A stretch of DNA of 64,000 nucleotides from Fodinibius sediminis. GTDB taxonomy: Bacteria; Bacteroidota; Rhodothermia; Balneolales; Balneolaceae. Location: assembly GCF_900182555.1 (NCBI RefSeq), contig NZ_FXTH01000001.1, positions 372,001-436,000 on the forward strand. Reading direction: 5' to 3'. The notes under the pieces are model-generated. The model did not search any database. It saw only the letters and a program-made list of their open reading frames with translations, and was not told where the DNA came from. The position numbers were made by a program, and so were the translations under genes. Position 1 is the stretch's first letter. Every line of letters begins with the position of its first letter. Shown here piece after piece: positions 46,686 through 55,912 of this stretch.

Positions 46686-47957
46686 TTATCCTATTTTACC
46701 GGCTATCTTTTCTTTTTCATCGTCATCAATGATACTCTGAAGCCGGTATGACCATCGATCCAATGCCTGCCGTCTCTCATCCATATATCCATGTCTATCA
46801 TATATCGCTGTTACCAGATCATCTTTGGCCAAACCTTTGTGATTAAGAATCTTGCCTAATACCGTCCGGGTAACTCCCAACTTTGTCATGTACGTCGCAA
46901 CCGTACGTCGCAAGTCGTGAGGTCTAAAATCAGGAACATCACTTTCTTCCTGAATAGTTACCCTTGCCCTGGTAAGCCATTTCATAGGCGCATTATCTTC
47001 TTTTGGTGAACAGAATACATAATCACTGTTACCGGTCGTCGGTCTTAGCTCTTCAATTATCTGTATGGCCATATCTGAAAGAGGAACAAGGTGCTCCTCT
47101 CCATTTTTTGCAAGATCAGCAGGTATCGTCCAAATACCTTCTCGAATATCATCCCACTTCATATGCATAGTTTCAGTTTTCCGTTGCCCTGTGATAAGCA
47201 ACATCTTTAAAACAGAACCTGTGGGCTCGTTCCAATTATCAAAATACTTCCAAAGCTCTTGGATTTCCTTAGGCTTATACCACCGACTCCGTTTTTTTTC
47301 AACATCCCCACCAGCCTTCGTCTTTTTGTACTTCGAAACATTACTAACTGGATTATCTTCGGCAAGACCTCGATTAATAGCAAAACTATAAATTTTTGAA
47401 AGCCTTGCCCTTATACGATTTGCCATCACCGGTGCAGGCTTTTTACCAAAGGCCTTACTGTCTAAAAGATTTATAATCTGGTTACGGCTTATTTCTTTTA
47501 TAGGATACTTGCCAAGTTTAGGAACTAACTCTACATCAATAATCCGGCTGTATTCATCACGGGTCTTTTTCTTTAAGGTGGGCAAGTACTTTTCTTTAAA
47601 CTCTTCGGATATTTCTTTAAACGTTTTTGTGTCTGGAACTTGTTTTCGTTTCTTTTTTTCTGCTTGTGGATCTATTCCCCTGTCAACTTGAAAGGAAAGC
47701 TCTCTAGCTATTTCTCTTGCCTTCGAAACTCCAATATCAGGATAGCTCCCGATCTTATACTTTTTGGCTTTGCCATCGAACCAGTAGTTATAATAAAAGT
47801 ACTTATTACCTGCCTTTGTAAGACGTACCAAAAAACCTTTGACTCCCTTCTTTTTCAGTTGACCATCTTTGATAAAATGTTGATCATAATATTCTACACG
47901 CTTTTCCTGGGGTTTCAAGTTCCGGAGGAATTGTTCGTTTAATCGTTTTTTAGGCAT
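46686..47957 (-). CDS. tyrosine integrase of IE1
   Basis: 423 residues, P4-type integrase. N-terminal DUF4102 arm-binding domain (RLTKAGNKYFYYNYWFDGKAKKYKIG in outline), core-binding SAM-like domain near 105-200, catalytic domain with Arg in ITGQRKTETMHMKW near 253, HxxR in HDLRRTVATYM near 347, His in LNHKG near 368, and the nucleophile Tyr in YDRHGYMDER (about 380-390). Lies 183 nt from the right core, the standard position. The arm-type repeats are just upstream of its start. Confidence 0.95.
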   Translation of the reverse strand: MPKKRLNEQFLRNLKPQEKRVEYYDQHFIKDGQLKKKGVKGFLVRLTKAGNKYFYYNYWFDGKAKKYKIGSYPDIGVSKAREIARELSFQVDRGIDPQAEKKKRKQVPDTKTFKEISEEFKEKYLPTLKKKTRDEYSRIIDVELVPKLGKYPIKEISRNQIINLLDSKAFGKKPAPVMANRIRARLSKIYSFAINRGLAEDNPVSNVSKYKKTKAGGDVEKKRSRWYKPKEIQELWKYFDNWNEPTGSVLKMLLITGQRKTETMHMKWDDIREGIWTIPADLAKNGEEHLVPLSDMAIQIIEELRPTTGNSDYVFCSPKEDNAPMKWLTRARVTIQEESDVPDFRPHDLRRTVATYMTKLGVTRTVLGKILNHKGLAKDDLVTAIYDRHGYMDERRQALDRWSYRLQSIIDDDEKEKIAGKIG

Positions 47958-47972
47958 ATCAGGGTATATTAA

Positions 47973-47996
47973 TTCTGGTACTAGAATGGTACTAGG
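47973..47996. repeat. candidate integrase arm sites, right end of IE1
   Basis: Exact copy of the 24-bp block at 13582-13605, with GGTACTAG at 47977-47984 and 47988-47995 (11-bp period). It lies 15 nt upstream of the integrase start, so integrase binding may also control its own promoter. Confidence 0.7.
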
Positions 47997-48139
47997 TTTA
48001 TTCCCAAACCATCACTACTAGCCTGGATTAATCTGGAATTTAAAATACACCCTAACTCCATGAAATACAATAAATTATCTTAATATTACATAGTAGGTTG
48101 GCAGAGTATAGAAAACTTTGGAATAGCTATATTTTTTGA

Positions 48140-48182
48140 CTGTCACGCAGGAGGTCGCGAGTTCGAATCTCGTCCGGATCGC
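48140..48182 (+). repeat. attR of IE1 / attL of IE2 (43 bp)
   Basis: Perfect copy of the tRNA-Asp 3' half at 13458-13500. It has no 5' half and is not a tRNA gene. Because the sequence after it again has the terminator and paired repeats of an element's left end, it is probably the junction shared by two tandem elements. Confidence 0.93.
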
Positions 48183-48190
48183 AAAACAAT

Positions 48191-48226
48191 AAGCCTCTGA
48201 CTCGCATAGAGTTAGGGGCTTTTTTG
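48191..48226 (+). terminator. terminator-like hairpin after the right core
   Basis: 13-bp stem (48191-48203 with 48209-48221), loop GCATA, T run. The stem arms equal those at 13509; only the loop and the spacer to the core differ. Confidence 0.8.
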
Positions 48227-48267
48227 TTTTGATAAAATAAGTAAATTAATAGGTTTATATCTTCTCT

Positions 48268-48286
48268 GGGACAACATAGGGACAAC
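48268..48286. repeat. candidate integrase arm sites of IE2
   Basis: GGGACAAC twice with an 11-bp period, starting 86 nt after the core, exactly as GGTACTAG does in IE1. The different sequence fits an integrase with different arm specificity. Confidence 0.6.
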
Positions 48287-48349
48287 AAAAGTTTTGAGAC
48301 CCCTTCTTATTTTGGTGCTTTTCCAATGCGAAATGCTGTGCGTTAAAAG

Positions 48350-49264
48350 CTAATTATTCCTTGTTAATACTCCTTCCAATTTTTCTCCCATCTCTTGATG
48401 CTTCCGTTTATCCATCTTTTTAATATTAATAAGTTTCCACCGCACCCCAGGCAACTCTTTTAAGTGAGAAATGGGAATCGAGTCCCATTGGGGATCTGCT
48501 TGCTGAAAAGAAATTAAGAATGCTCTCTCCTTTTCAGTTAGTTCTTCGAGTAATAATTCTGGCAGCTCATCCTGAACCTCTATCAACTTTTCTAAAGGGA
48601 CGAGTTCATTAGTCATACCTTCGAACTCTTTTCTATAAGTTCCTTCAAGTTCTATGGGGTTGGGATTTAATAATTCATGAATGGGCCGCGAATGACTGAT
48701 TAAATAGCCGATAAAAGCTGTCCGAACCTGCTCTGTAATACCTTCATTTTCGAATAGCAATTTCACATCATACAAATCTCTGGGATGCTGGCGATCAAGG
48801 GCTGCACAAATTTTCCCTCCATATAAATCTTCCAGGGAGAGCGTTTGTATAGCGGCAAATAACTCGAATCCATCTTGTATTTTTGGCTTTACCTCCCTTT
48901 CAACAGGATCAAATAGGGTCCCTCGAAGTACGGTATTTACTTCTACTTTAATCTGAGCATCGGTATCTCTTATAATTAGCTTGCTAAGGGTTCCCCCGCT
49001 TTTGTGCGTTGTTATTGTAGATTCCGGCAAATGTACCGAAACTTCTTCCGCAATGGTTCGCACTCCGTTTTTTATCTCCTGCAATGATTCATCCCTACCC
49101 TTAATCGGCAAATAAGCCAGATCAATATCTACTGAAAGTCTTGGGAAATCACGCCAGAAAAAATTGATCGCCGTCCCACCTTTAAGAGCAAAAAAGTCAA
49201 TGTCTGCAATAATTGGCAATACGCTCAACAGCAGTCGAACCTGGTTTCGATATCGTTCGATCAT
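48350..49264 (-). CDS. AbiEii nucleotidyltransferase toxin
   Basis: 304 residues. Nucleotidyltransferase motif FALKGGTAINFF near residue 25 followed by LSVDIDLAYL near 44 (GGT...DxD) and the TLSLEDLYGGKICAALDRQHPRDLYD region (key residues K, D, R, D) near 145. In AbiE systems the protein blocks growth in phage-infected cells. Starts with ATGA overlap on the antitoxin stop. Confidence 0.92.
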   Translation of the reverse strand: MIERYRNQVRLLLSVLPIIADIDFFALKGGTAINFFWRDFPRLSVDIDLAYLPIKGRDESLQEIKNGVRTIAEEVSVHLPESTITTHKSGGTLSKLIIRDTDAQIKVEVNTVLRGTLFDPVEREVKPKIQDGFELFAAIQTLSLEDLYGGKICAALDRQHPRDLYDVKLLFENEGITEQVRTAFIGYLISHSRPIHELLNPNPIELEGTYRKEFEGMTNELVPLEKLIEVQDELPELLLEELTEKERAFLISFQQADPQWDSIPISHLKELPGVRWKLINIKKMDKRKHQEMGEKLEGVLTRNN

Positions 49265-50022
49265 TGATCTTCCCTCAACAGCTTGGGTACTACAATTTTG
49301 TATTTCTTGTTAAGTTTTCCGCCCTTTATGATTTCTCTTTTGCCCTCCCCAAAATTTATGGTGGAGCTATCAAGCCGTTCAAACCAACGATGGTTATGAT
49401 GTTCGGCCAGATACATAAACAGTCGCTTTACGCGTATTGACTCGCAACTCTCCAATAGCTGCTGGAGAGTGTTCGGACGCAGGGAAGATAATCCTTCCAT
49501 GATATAATTGGCTTCATCGAAGCCTTCCTGCTTGGGTACATCATAGAGATATTCCAGTATTGCCCGCTCTGCAGAAGATATAGTGATATCTATCTGATTT
49601 AATGTCTTCGTTGATAGCCCTTGATCATTCTTGAAAAAAAGCGTGGCTGACCGCACCTCCAAGTTGGCCTCCCAATCATATTCTTGAAACCAAGTAGGAA
49701 GTCGTACATCCGGAGTCTTCCATAATATTACCTGTTCACGATCAGCCATTTTGATATAGTGTCCATAACCCTGCAACTCCAATGCTGTTTTACCTCCTAC
49801 GTGCACAGGAAGATCTTGAAGCTTCTGAAGCGCATATAGCCCACCCTGCCACGATATTTCATCGCCTTTTCTTTTGTAGGCTCCTCTGCCTACTCGTTCC
49901 AGCCAACCACTAGTTTCATAGACATTGGCCAGCTGTTTATAAACTCCTTTCTTTTTCAGCCAATCAGAAGTTATAACAGTTCCAGAAGGCCATTCTTGTA
50001 GTATTTGGTTTATTTTTTTCAA
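49261..50022 (-). CDS. AbiEi antitoxin of the AbiE pair
   Basis: 253 residues, N-terminal winged helix (GTVITSDWLKKKGVYKQLANVYETSGWLERVGRGAYKR in outline) and the AbiEi C-terminal domain (VHVGGKTALELQGYGHYI, ISSAERAILEYLYDVP, LRPNTLQQLLESC). Represses the operon and neutralises the AbiEii toxin. Its stop overlaps the toxin start. The 138 bp upstream are AT-rich with several inverted TATTGAC/GTCAATA-like pieces (50029-50043), a possible operator. Confidence 0.88.
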   Translation of the reverse strand: MKKINQILQEWPSGTVITSDWLKKKGVYKQLANVYETSGWLERVGRGAYKRKGDEISWQGGLYALQKLQDLPVHVGGKTALELQGYGHYIKMADREQVILWKTPDVRLPTWFQEYDWEANLEVRSATLFFKNDQGLSTKTLNQIDITISSAERAILEYLYDVPKQEGFDEANYIMEGLSSLRPNTLQQLLESCESIRVKRLFMYLAEHHNHRWFERLDSSTINFGEGKREIIKGGKLNKKYKIVVPKLLREDQ

Positions 50023-50159
50023 AATTGGTCAATAAATTATTGACTTATTTAAAAGATTATAAACTATAGGTTGGTTTAAAAAATACGGAATTAGTCTATA
50101 AAATATGGACTAATTAATACTTTTTTAAACTTGGTCAAGAAAAAAACCAAGCTTTTTTA

Positions 50160-51506
50160 CTAATCCCCAAATTCTTGAGCTGTCTTTTCTAATTCACTAA
50201 TTAACCCATCAATCCATTCTATACTGGAACTCCCATTGTTCTTGGCCCTTCGTAATAAATTTAAGTTACGAGCGGTTGTTTCAAGCTCCCAACTTTCCCT
50301 GACTTCTACCAAACATTTAGGTAAAACTTGTTCAGATTCTTCCTTTTCTTCTGCTATTACATGAAGTTCAAGTAAAGTAGCAAAATCCCAGTAGTCGGGA
50401 TTTCTTGTTTCCAAACGTCTTTTTACTGAGTACTTCACGACAGGTAAAATATCACTCTGTCGGGAGTCCTCTTCCTCTCCAATTTCCATTAATGTAACTG
50501 CATTAACGCCCGGATAAGCATCACGCCAGTCAGTTTCGAACCCTTCCAAATAAGCATCAATTGATTTCTTAAGATACCCTACTGCTTTGGGTTTATTCCC
50601 GTTGTTTTTGGCCTTTTCCCAAAGATCTTTATATACCCTTCCGAGAATTCCATTAGTTTCTGAACTGGGACCATTTTCATCAACAATTTTAAGCAAAACT
50701 TTCTCAGCTTTTTGATGTTGTTCTAAACGGTTTAAGGCAAATCCGAGTTGCTCACGAATTAAAATTGAATTCGCAAGTTCAGGAGCCATTTTTTCGATCA
50801 AATCAACCATTTCTCGCCAGTTTTTAACTGCTCTGTGTGATAACAACAGATCTACCACTATGCCAGGATCTGTATCTTCAATAGATACTTTCTCTTCTAA
50901 TTCTTTTTCTATTTCTGATACAGCCTTTGAACCTTTTTGCCTTGCTCCCTCAAGCTCATCTTTTATTTCCTGCGAATATTCTGCTAAATCCCGAAATGTA
51001 TCTGTTTTCAAATGAGAAACATCGGGTCTCGGCATATCTGAAATCAATTGGAAAAGTGGACTATCCGTATCAGGATCTCGACAATCGAGTAAACGTGCCC
51101 GGATCGATTTTTTTGCTTCTTCAACTTCCTCCGGCAACCCCAATGAATTTAATTCGTAAGGAATACCCCGCAACGGTTTTACATCAAACGGAAGTCGCAT
51201 GCCTTTGGCAAAAGTCAATACTGTACTATGTGGTCTTATTCCATGCCTTACACCTAATTCGTAGAGCACATTTGGATTAGCAGTAGTTAAATCAGCTACC
51301 GCATAATCACAAAGCATTAATCTTTCAAACATAGGCTTATGAATGATGCCTCCGGCCAATTCCTCATCTGCTCGAATCGGTTTTAGATCAGCTTCTTTTA
51401 TAGCTGGTTTAAATACCTTTTCATACACTTCATCAAACTCAATGATACGTCCATTACTTGCTTCTTTTTCTCCAAATGGCATCAATACAAAACAATAAGG
51501 TTTCAT
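50160..51506 (-). CDS. TIR-like/TRAFs-binding domain protein
   Basis: 448 residues. N-terminal 150 residues: CFVLMPFGEK, PIRADEELAGGIIHKPMFERL, DYAVADLTTANPNVLYELGVRHG in outline. This is the bacterial TIR/deoxyribosyltransferase-like fold, with the conserved Glu in YELG as likely catalytic residue. The rest is helical, TPR-like and resembles the MAP3K TRAFs-binding domain (DUF4071) of similar proteins. It follows a ThsB-like TIR gene by 27 nt, so the two are one unit. May act on NAD or nucleotides; inference. Confidence 0.75.
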   Translation of the reverse strand: MKPYCFVLMPFGEKEASNGRIIEFDEVYEKVFKPAIKEADLKPIRADEELAGGIIHKPMFERLMLCDYAVADLTTANPNVLYELGVRHGIRPHSTVLTFAKGMRLPFDVKPLRGIPYELNSLGLPEEVEEAKKSIRARLLDCRDPDTDSPLFQLISDMPRPDVSHLKTDTFRDLAEYSQEIKDELEGARQKGSKAVSEIEKELEEKVSIEDTDPGIVVDLLLSHRAVKNWREMVDLIEKMAPELANSILIREQLGFALNRLEQHQKAEKVLLKIVDENGPSSETNGILGRVYKDLWEKAKNNGNKPKAVGYLKKSIDAYLEGFETDWRDAYPGVNAVTLMEIGEEEDSRQSDILPVVKYSVKRRLETRNPDYWDFATLLELHVIAEEKEESEQVLPKCLVEVRESWELETTARNLNLLRRAKNNGSSSIEWIDGLISELEKTAQEFGD

Positions 51507-51532
51507 AAATGAAGGATTCCTCAGAATTCTAA

Positions 51533-51925
51533 TTATCGTATCGCTAAACCTTGTAAGGCTGATTCACTCCAGCCATGTACTTTTATATTATTTTCAAATA
51601 AAACAGGTGGTATTAAGCCAATAGAGTTTTTAAGCTTAATAGCATATACAGATTTATTGTTTTCTAATGTCATTTCTACCTCTTCCCGTACCCATCTACT
51701 TGAATATGTAAGATTACCGACCAAAACAATAGTACGTGATGTCCCTTTCATTTTCTTCGATATTGCTTGACGTATTACTGAAACGTTATTTGTATCCCAT
51801 CTTTTCAGCAAATCTCTTACTCTAAAATTTAGATTTGAGTAATTTGGATTTACCGCTCTTCCTTTAATTGTTAATACCGTGTTCCGATCTGACTCTGTAA
51901 AACTAAAGAAAACTACATTTGCCAT
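51533..51925 (-). CDS. ThsB-like TIR-domain protein
   Basis: 130 residues from ATG 51925 (the frame opens five codons earlier). TIR-like fold of Thoeris ThsB type (DUF1863): NVVFFSFTESDR at the start, TIVLVGNLTYSSRWVREEVEM near 75 (typical W..E...) and AIKLKNS near 100. In Thoeris this domain makes a cyclic-ADP-ribose-type signal for ThsA. No ThsA (SIR2/SLOG) is here; the TRAFs-binding protein downstream may take its place. Confidence 0.78.
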   Translation of the reverse strand: MANVVFFSFTESDRNTVLTIKGRAVNPNYSNLNFRVRDLLKRWDTNNVSVIRQAISKKMKGTSRTIVLVGNLTYSSRWVREEVEMTLENNKSVYAIKLKNSIGLIPPVLFENNIKVHGWSESALQGLAIR

Positions 51926-52086
51926 AGTTATATACCCCAATGTACATTAAGATTAATTGACTTCACTATAAAAGGTTCAAAAACTATTCCACCCCAAAAT
52001 ATCACCTATTAAGCCCGAACACCCCTTACATAGGCATCAAAATAATTAATCAGGCATCAAAAACTGATACCTTATAAAAACAGCAC

Positions 52087-55000
52087 TTACCCAACCTGCA
52101 CTTCATTTAGCTTCTCTACCTTATCGATAAGCAGCTCAATGATATTTGCTTTATCATTAAATACTCCCTCAATGCCGTCTTCATTGATAAAGCTAAAGGG
52201 AGGCTCATAAAGATCAGCAACCTCCAAATGACCATTTTGAGTATAAAATTCGATCATTTGTTTAATAAACTGAATCTGAGTGGAGCTCAATCGTTTGTCT
52301 TGCAAAAATTCTTCAAACTCTTTCATTACTGCATCTCGACTGAGACCCGTAGAGGAACGTATAAAATTAATAAGCTCCATTCCTTCACCCAATATTTCGT
52401 GAAAATCATCGGTTGACACCTTGGGATCGACCTCCACCAGAAACTCTTCTAATGTCTCAACATCTTTATCTGTTAGTGGTTCGCCATTACGGATTTTTTC
52501 GATGATGAGATGATTTTTATGCTCCTCAATAAATTTTATTAGCTTCCTTTTGTACCTTTTTGGGTCAACTGCAGATTCATTGACAGAATCAATTACAGTT
52601 GGCTCACCAAAATTATCTTCGAAATTTGTATATACTGGCTCTCTTTTTTTCGCATCAATAAGATGCATTAGCTCACGGAGATTCTTTCGAACTTCGTCGA
52701 GCTGCAGTAACTGAGGAGCTTCCCAAAACTCCTCGCTGAGAACCTTTTCTAGCGTCGGCCTTACTTTTTTGACTGCAGGAATATGTCGTTTGGAGTAAAG
52801 ATTTTCCGACAGCGCAATGACATTATTTTTTGTCGCCCTCTCTTGCAGAACACCATCTAAGAGTTCGTGCTGAATGGTCAACATCAATAAGTCGAACCTT
52901 CTGCTCATCTCATCCTCAGTAAGATCGACTGGCACTAACTCTGCCAATTTTCTTACTATCTCCTTTCTCTCATGCGATTCAAGGTGATCCCATACCCCAC
53001 GGTTTTCCAAACGGTGAATTAATTTCAGATGAGGACGAACCTGAACGCTCTGTTTTTCAAGATTGGAAATTTGCTGATGCAACAGGTCAAGAATTGAATT
53101 TCTATAGTTCTGCAGCTCTTCGTCCTGTTTGTATGGATCGTTCTGTAGCTTAGCCGTGAGTAATAGACGCTTTTCAAAATTTCTTGCGCTTAGAGACGCA
53201 CTAGATGAGTTCTCATATCCCTCTGGATTCTCCTCGAAGAACTCAAAATTGCCACAGTAGTCAAAAATCAGAAATTTTTCTTTATGCTGTCCTGGTCCAA
53301 ACAAATCAGGCCGCAATCTGGTACCACGACCGATCATCTGATAAAACTTTGCTTTAGATCGTACGGGTTTAAAAAAGACTAAGTTTACCACATCCGGAGC
53401 ATCGATTCCCGTATCCAACATATCCACTGATATAGCAATAGCTGGCATCTCCCCGGGAGCACAAAATTTATCAATCAGATCCTGCGAATAATCAACCTTA
53501 TTGTCTATAACCTGAGCAAAGTGTCCGGCATAATGCGGATAATTCTCATCAAATATCTTTTGAATGTACGTGGCATGCCGGTGATTCTTAGCAAAAATAA
53601 TTGTATCCCCAACACGATCACCTCCTTCAACCTTTATTCCGCCTTCCATCAACTGTTTTAAAACTTTTTCTACCGTATCACGATTATACAGCCAACTATT
53701 CAGTTTAGCAGGTGGAATATGATCCGGTATGGCACCTGTTTCATCATCAGCCAAAAGGTCATCATATTCTTTCTGTTCTTCGGGCGATAAATCAGAGTAT
53801 TTAACGCCCTCAGTGAGAAATTTTCCCAATACAGATATTTTCTTAGGTGGAACCAAGAAGTTATCATCAACAGCCTGATCTAATCCATAAGCGAATGTAG
53901 GGTTCCCCTGTTCTGTTCTGAACAACTCATAAGTATCGTGATCAACATCACTCTTAGGTGTAGCAGTAAGCCCTAATAAGAGCGAATCAAAGTAATCAAA
54001 TATGGCCTGATATTTATTATATACACTTCGATGAGCTTCATCGATGATAACCAAGTCAAAATATCCAGGATCAAATTTTCTTTCCCCTTCTTCAAGTTGC
54101 TCAATCTGATTAAGCATGGTCGGATATGTACTAAAAACAACCCTGGCCGAGGTATCATTTTTTTCTTCCACCAGATTGACAATAGGTATATCCGGAAGAT
54201 GTTCGGCATAAGCCTTGTAAGCCTGGCGCACCAAAGCATTCCGGTCAGCTAAGAAAAGAACACGTTTAGCCCATTTATACCTAAGTAGTACATCAGTAAT
54301 AGAAATGGATGTTCTGGTTTTGCCCGTTCCCGTAGCCATGGTTAACAACGCGCGCCGATGTCCCTCCTGAAAGCGCTCAGAAACCTTCTGCACCGCCATA
54401 TTCTGATAGTAACGGCCTGAAATATCCTGGTCCACATCCACGAGATGAAGCTTCTCCTTTTCCCTCTTTTGAAAAAATAATTTCTGCAGACTGGATTTGG
54501 TATAGAATCCCAAAGTAGGTCTGGGTGGGTACTGTTTATCATCCCAGACCCATATTTCGTAACCATTGGAAAGAAAAATTATGGGACGCTGCCCAAACTC
54601 TTCTTCAAGACAATCAGCATATAATTTCCCTTGATGTTTCCCCTCTTCATAACTTCGTGTCGTTCGTTTGGCTTCCACCAAGCCCAGTGGCTTACCATTG
54701 TCATCCCATAGTACATAATCGACATATCCCGTCTCAGATGGATTAGGCATACCATCAACTTCGTACTCACGGACATTGGGCATCCCAGGATCCCAACCAG
54801 CTTCCCGAAGCATGACATCAATAAGCAGCTCTCGCGTTTCGGCTTCATTATAATCGTGGTTGTCAGCAAATTTACGGGTCTGTAACCGCATCTGCTTAAT
54901 CTCACGATTACGTTGTTTGAATTCTTCATCTTTCGCTTCAAGTGATTGCTGTAGCTCCCGAAGTTTCTCCGCCTTTTCTTCCATCTGCTCTTCCAGTACT

Positions 55001-55464
55001 TTTAACTCCTCAGAAGAAAGAAGGTTATCAAAATCGACTTCTGGAACCTTATTTGGGTCGAACTTAATCTCAGGTTTTGGTTGTTCATCTGTTGTATAGG
55101 TTCGATATAACCAGAACAGTACATGAAAGGTCTCTTTACAAATTTGAAGAGCCTTATCTTCCGTTACCTGTTTATTATCATGAAGGGCAAGGTTTCCAGC
55201 CTTTCGAATAACATGGATCTTGTTGTAAACCTTGTAATCAACAATCTTCTTAAATGGCATGGCATCGGTAATATTATAGAGACTCGTATCATAAGGAAGG
55301 GATAAATCCTCATCATATTCGTACATCCACAAGACTACCTGCTCTATCAAATACCGAGCTCGACCACACGCCCCTCTTGGGTCAAATCGTACCAATTGCT
55401 CAACCGCCTTTGCATCTTCTACAAATTCGGGCCAATCTGGCTGTAAAAAATCAAAATTTGACAT
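52087..55464 (-). CDS. hsdR: type I restriction subunit HsdR
   Basis: 1125 residues. N-terminal DUF4145 domain (residues 1-125), coiled coil at 150-200, nuclease with VDYVLWDDNGKPLGLVEAKRT (D...ExK) near 250, SF2 helicase with MATGTGKTRTS near 375, IIDEAHRS near 478, TATPKSD near 500 and the QMIGRGTRLRPD motif near 705, C-terminal EcoEI-type domain. It cuts DNA after translocation. Separated from hsdM-hsdS by four other ORFs, yet in the same direction. Confidence 0.93.
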   Translation of the reverse strand: MSNFDFLQPDWPEFVEDAKAVEQLVRFDPRGACGRARYLIEQVVLWMYEYDEDLSLPYDTSLYNITDAMPFKKIVDYKVYNKIHVIRKAGNLALHDNKQVTEDKALQICKETFHVLFWLYRTYTTDEQPKPEIKFDPNKVPEVDFDNLLSSEELKVLEEQMEEKAEKLRELQQSLEAKDEEFKQRNREIKQMRLQTRKFADNHDYNEAETRELLIDVMLREAGWDPGMPNVREYEVDGMPNPSETGYVDYVLWDDNGKPLGLVEAKRTTRSYEEGKHQGKLYADCLEEEFGQRPIIFLSNGYEIWVWDDKQYPPRPTLGFYTKSSLQKLFFQKREKEKLHLVDVDQDISGRYYQNMAVQKVSERFQEGHRRALLTMATGTGKTRTSISITDVLLRYKWAKRVLFLADRNALVRQAYKAYAEHLPDIPIVNLVEEKNDTSARVVFSTYPTMLNQIEQLEEGERKFDPGYFDLVIIDEAHRSVYNKYQAIFDYFDSLLLGLTATPKSDVDHDTYELFRTEQGNPTFAYGLDQAVDDNFLVPPKKISVLGKFLTEGVKYSDLSPEEQKEYDDLLADDETGAIPDHIPPAKLNSWLYNRDTVEKVLKQLMEGGIKVEGGDRVGDTIIFAKNHRHATYIQKIFDENYPHYAGHFAQVIDNKVDYSQDLIDKFCAPGEMPAIAISVDMLDTGIDAPDVVNLVFFKPVRSKAKFYQMIGRGTRLRPDLFGPGQHKEKFLIFDYCGNFEFFEENPEGYENSSSASLSARNFEKRLLLTAKLQNDPYKQDEELQNYRNSILDLLHQQISNLEKQSVQVRPHLKLIHRLENRGVWDHLESHERKEIVRKLAELVPVDLTEDEMSRRFDLLMLTIQHELLDGVLQERATKNNVIALSENLYSKRHIPAVKKVRPTLEKVLSEEFWEAPQLLQLDEVRKNLRELMHLIDAKKREPVYTNFEDNFGEPTVIDSVNESAVDPKRYKRKLIKFIEEHKNHLIIEKIRNGEPLTDKDVETLEEFLVEVDPKVSTDDFHEILGEGMELINFIRSSTGLSRDAVMKEFEEFLQDKRLSSTQIQFIKQMIEFYTQNGHLEVADLYEPPFSFINEDGIEGVFNDKANIIELLIDKVEKLNEVQVG

Positions 55465-55555
55465 GATGCAAATAGATTATTGCCGAGTAAAAAATAACCA
55501 ACGTAATTTTCAATTATAATGTAATAGATTCTTACTTAAATGAATAACTACTTGA

Positions 55556-55912
55556 CTAACCTGTATTTAGTTCATCACTACTAATCATATCCAGAAACTT
55601 ATTCCCGAAATCAGTAGTCAATTTGTTAAGCTTGCCTGGCATATGCCGACCATCTTCAAAACTTTCAAAAGCTACAAATCCCAGTTCATAGAGCTCCTTC
55701 CAGCATTGAGTTATTAGCTTAGCCCGATCTCTATATTCTGGATATATATCGAAGAAAACATCTTTGGATTGCAAAGAATTAAATTCACTCCCTAAATCTA
55801 TACCCTTTTCTCTTACTATGTCTTCTGGAGATTGAAAAGTTTTCAAAAGCAAAATATGAAATGGACTTATCCTTTCAATCACATTTAAAAAATGATCAGC
55901 CCAGTCAAACAT
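55556..55912 (-). CDS. unknown protein, 3' half of a split gene
   Basis: 118 residues. Starts with ATG directly behind the TAA of the upstream ORF and in the same frame. WADHFLNVIERISPFHILLLKTFQSPEDI at the start (key W, F, P, H, L, F) looks like the second half of a soluble protein family in which this follows an N-terminal helical part. Together with the upstream ORF it makes one 237-codon reading frame with a single stop inside. No catalytic motif. Confidence 0.6.
   Translation of the reverse strand: MFDWADHFLNVIERISPFHILLLKTFQSPEDIVREKGIDLGSEFNSLQSKDVFFDIYPEYRDRAKLITQCWKELYELGFVAFESFEDGRHMPGKLNKLTTDFGNKFLDMISSDELNTG

Larger units (their letters stand above)
13458..48182. mobile_element. 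IE1: integrative mobilizable element in tRNA-Asp
   Basis: Bounded by perfect 43-bp direct repeats, unit length 34,682 bp. Visibly richer in A/T than the core genome to the left. It carries an integrase near the right end, an AlpA-like excisionase, a primase/helicase-type protein, relaxase, MobC and a candidate oriT, but no type IV secretion genes or coupling protein. It should therefore be mobilizable with a helper rather than self-transmissible. Two copies of a 24-bp sequence (13582-13605, 47973-47996) near the ends look like integrase arm sites. Cargo is mostly defence genes and one surface lipoprotein. Confidence 0.93.

Noticed and set aside
48140-48182. Second tRNA-Asp gene
   Set aside because: Only the 3' half from the anticodon loop is present; no acceptor 5' strand or D arm. 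It is an attachment-site copy.
13458-48182. Prophage
   Set aside because: No capsid, tail, terminase, lysis or phage repressor genes; relaxase and MobC point to an integrative mobilizable element.
51533-51925. Complete Thoeris system
   Set aside because: Only a ThsB-like gene is present; no ThsA (SIR2/SLOG) is visible in the window.
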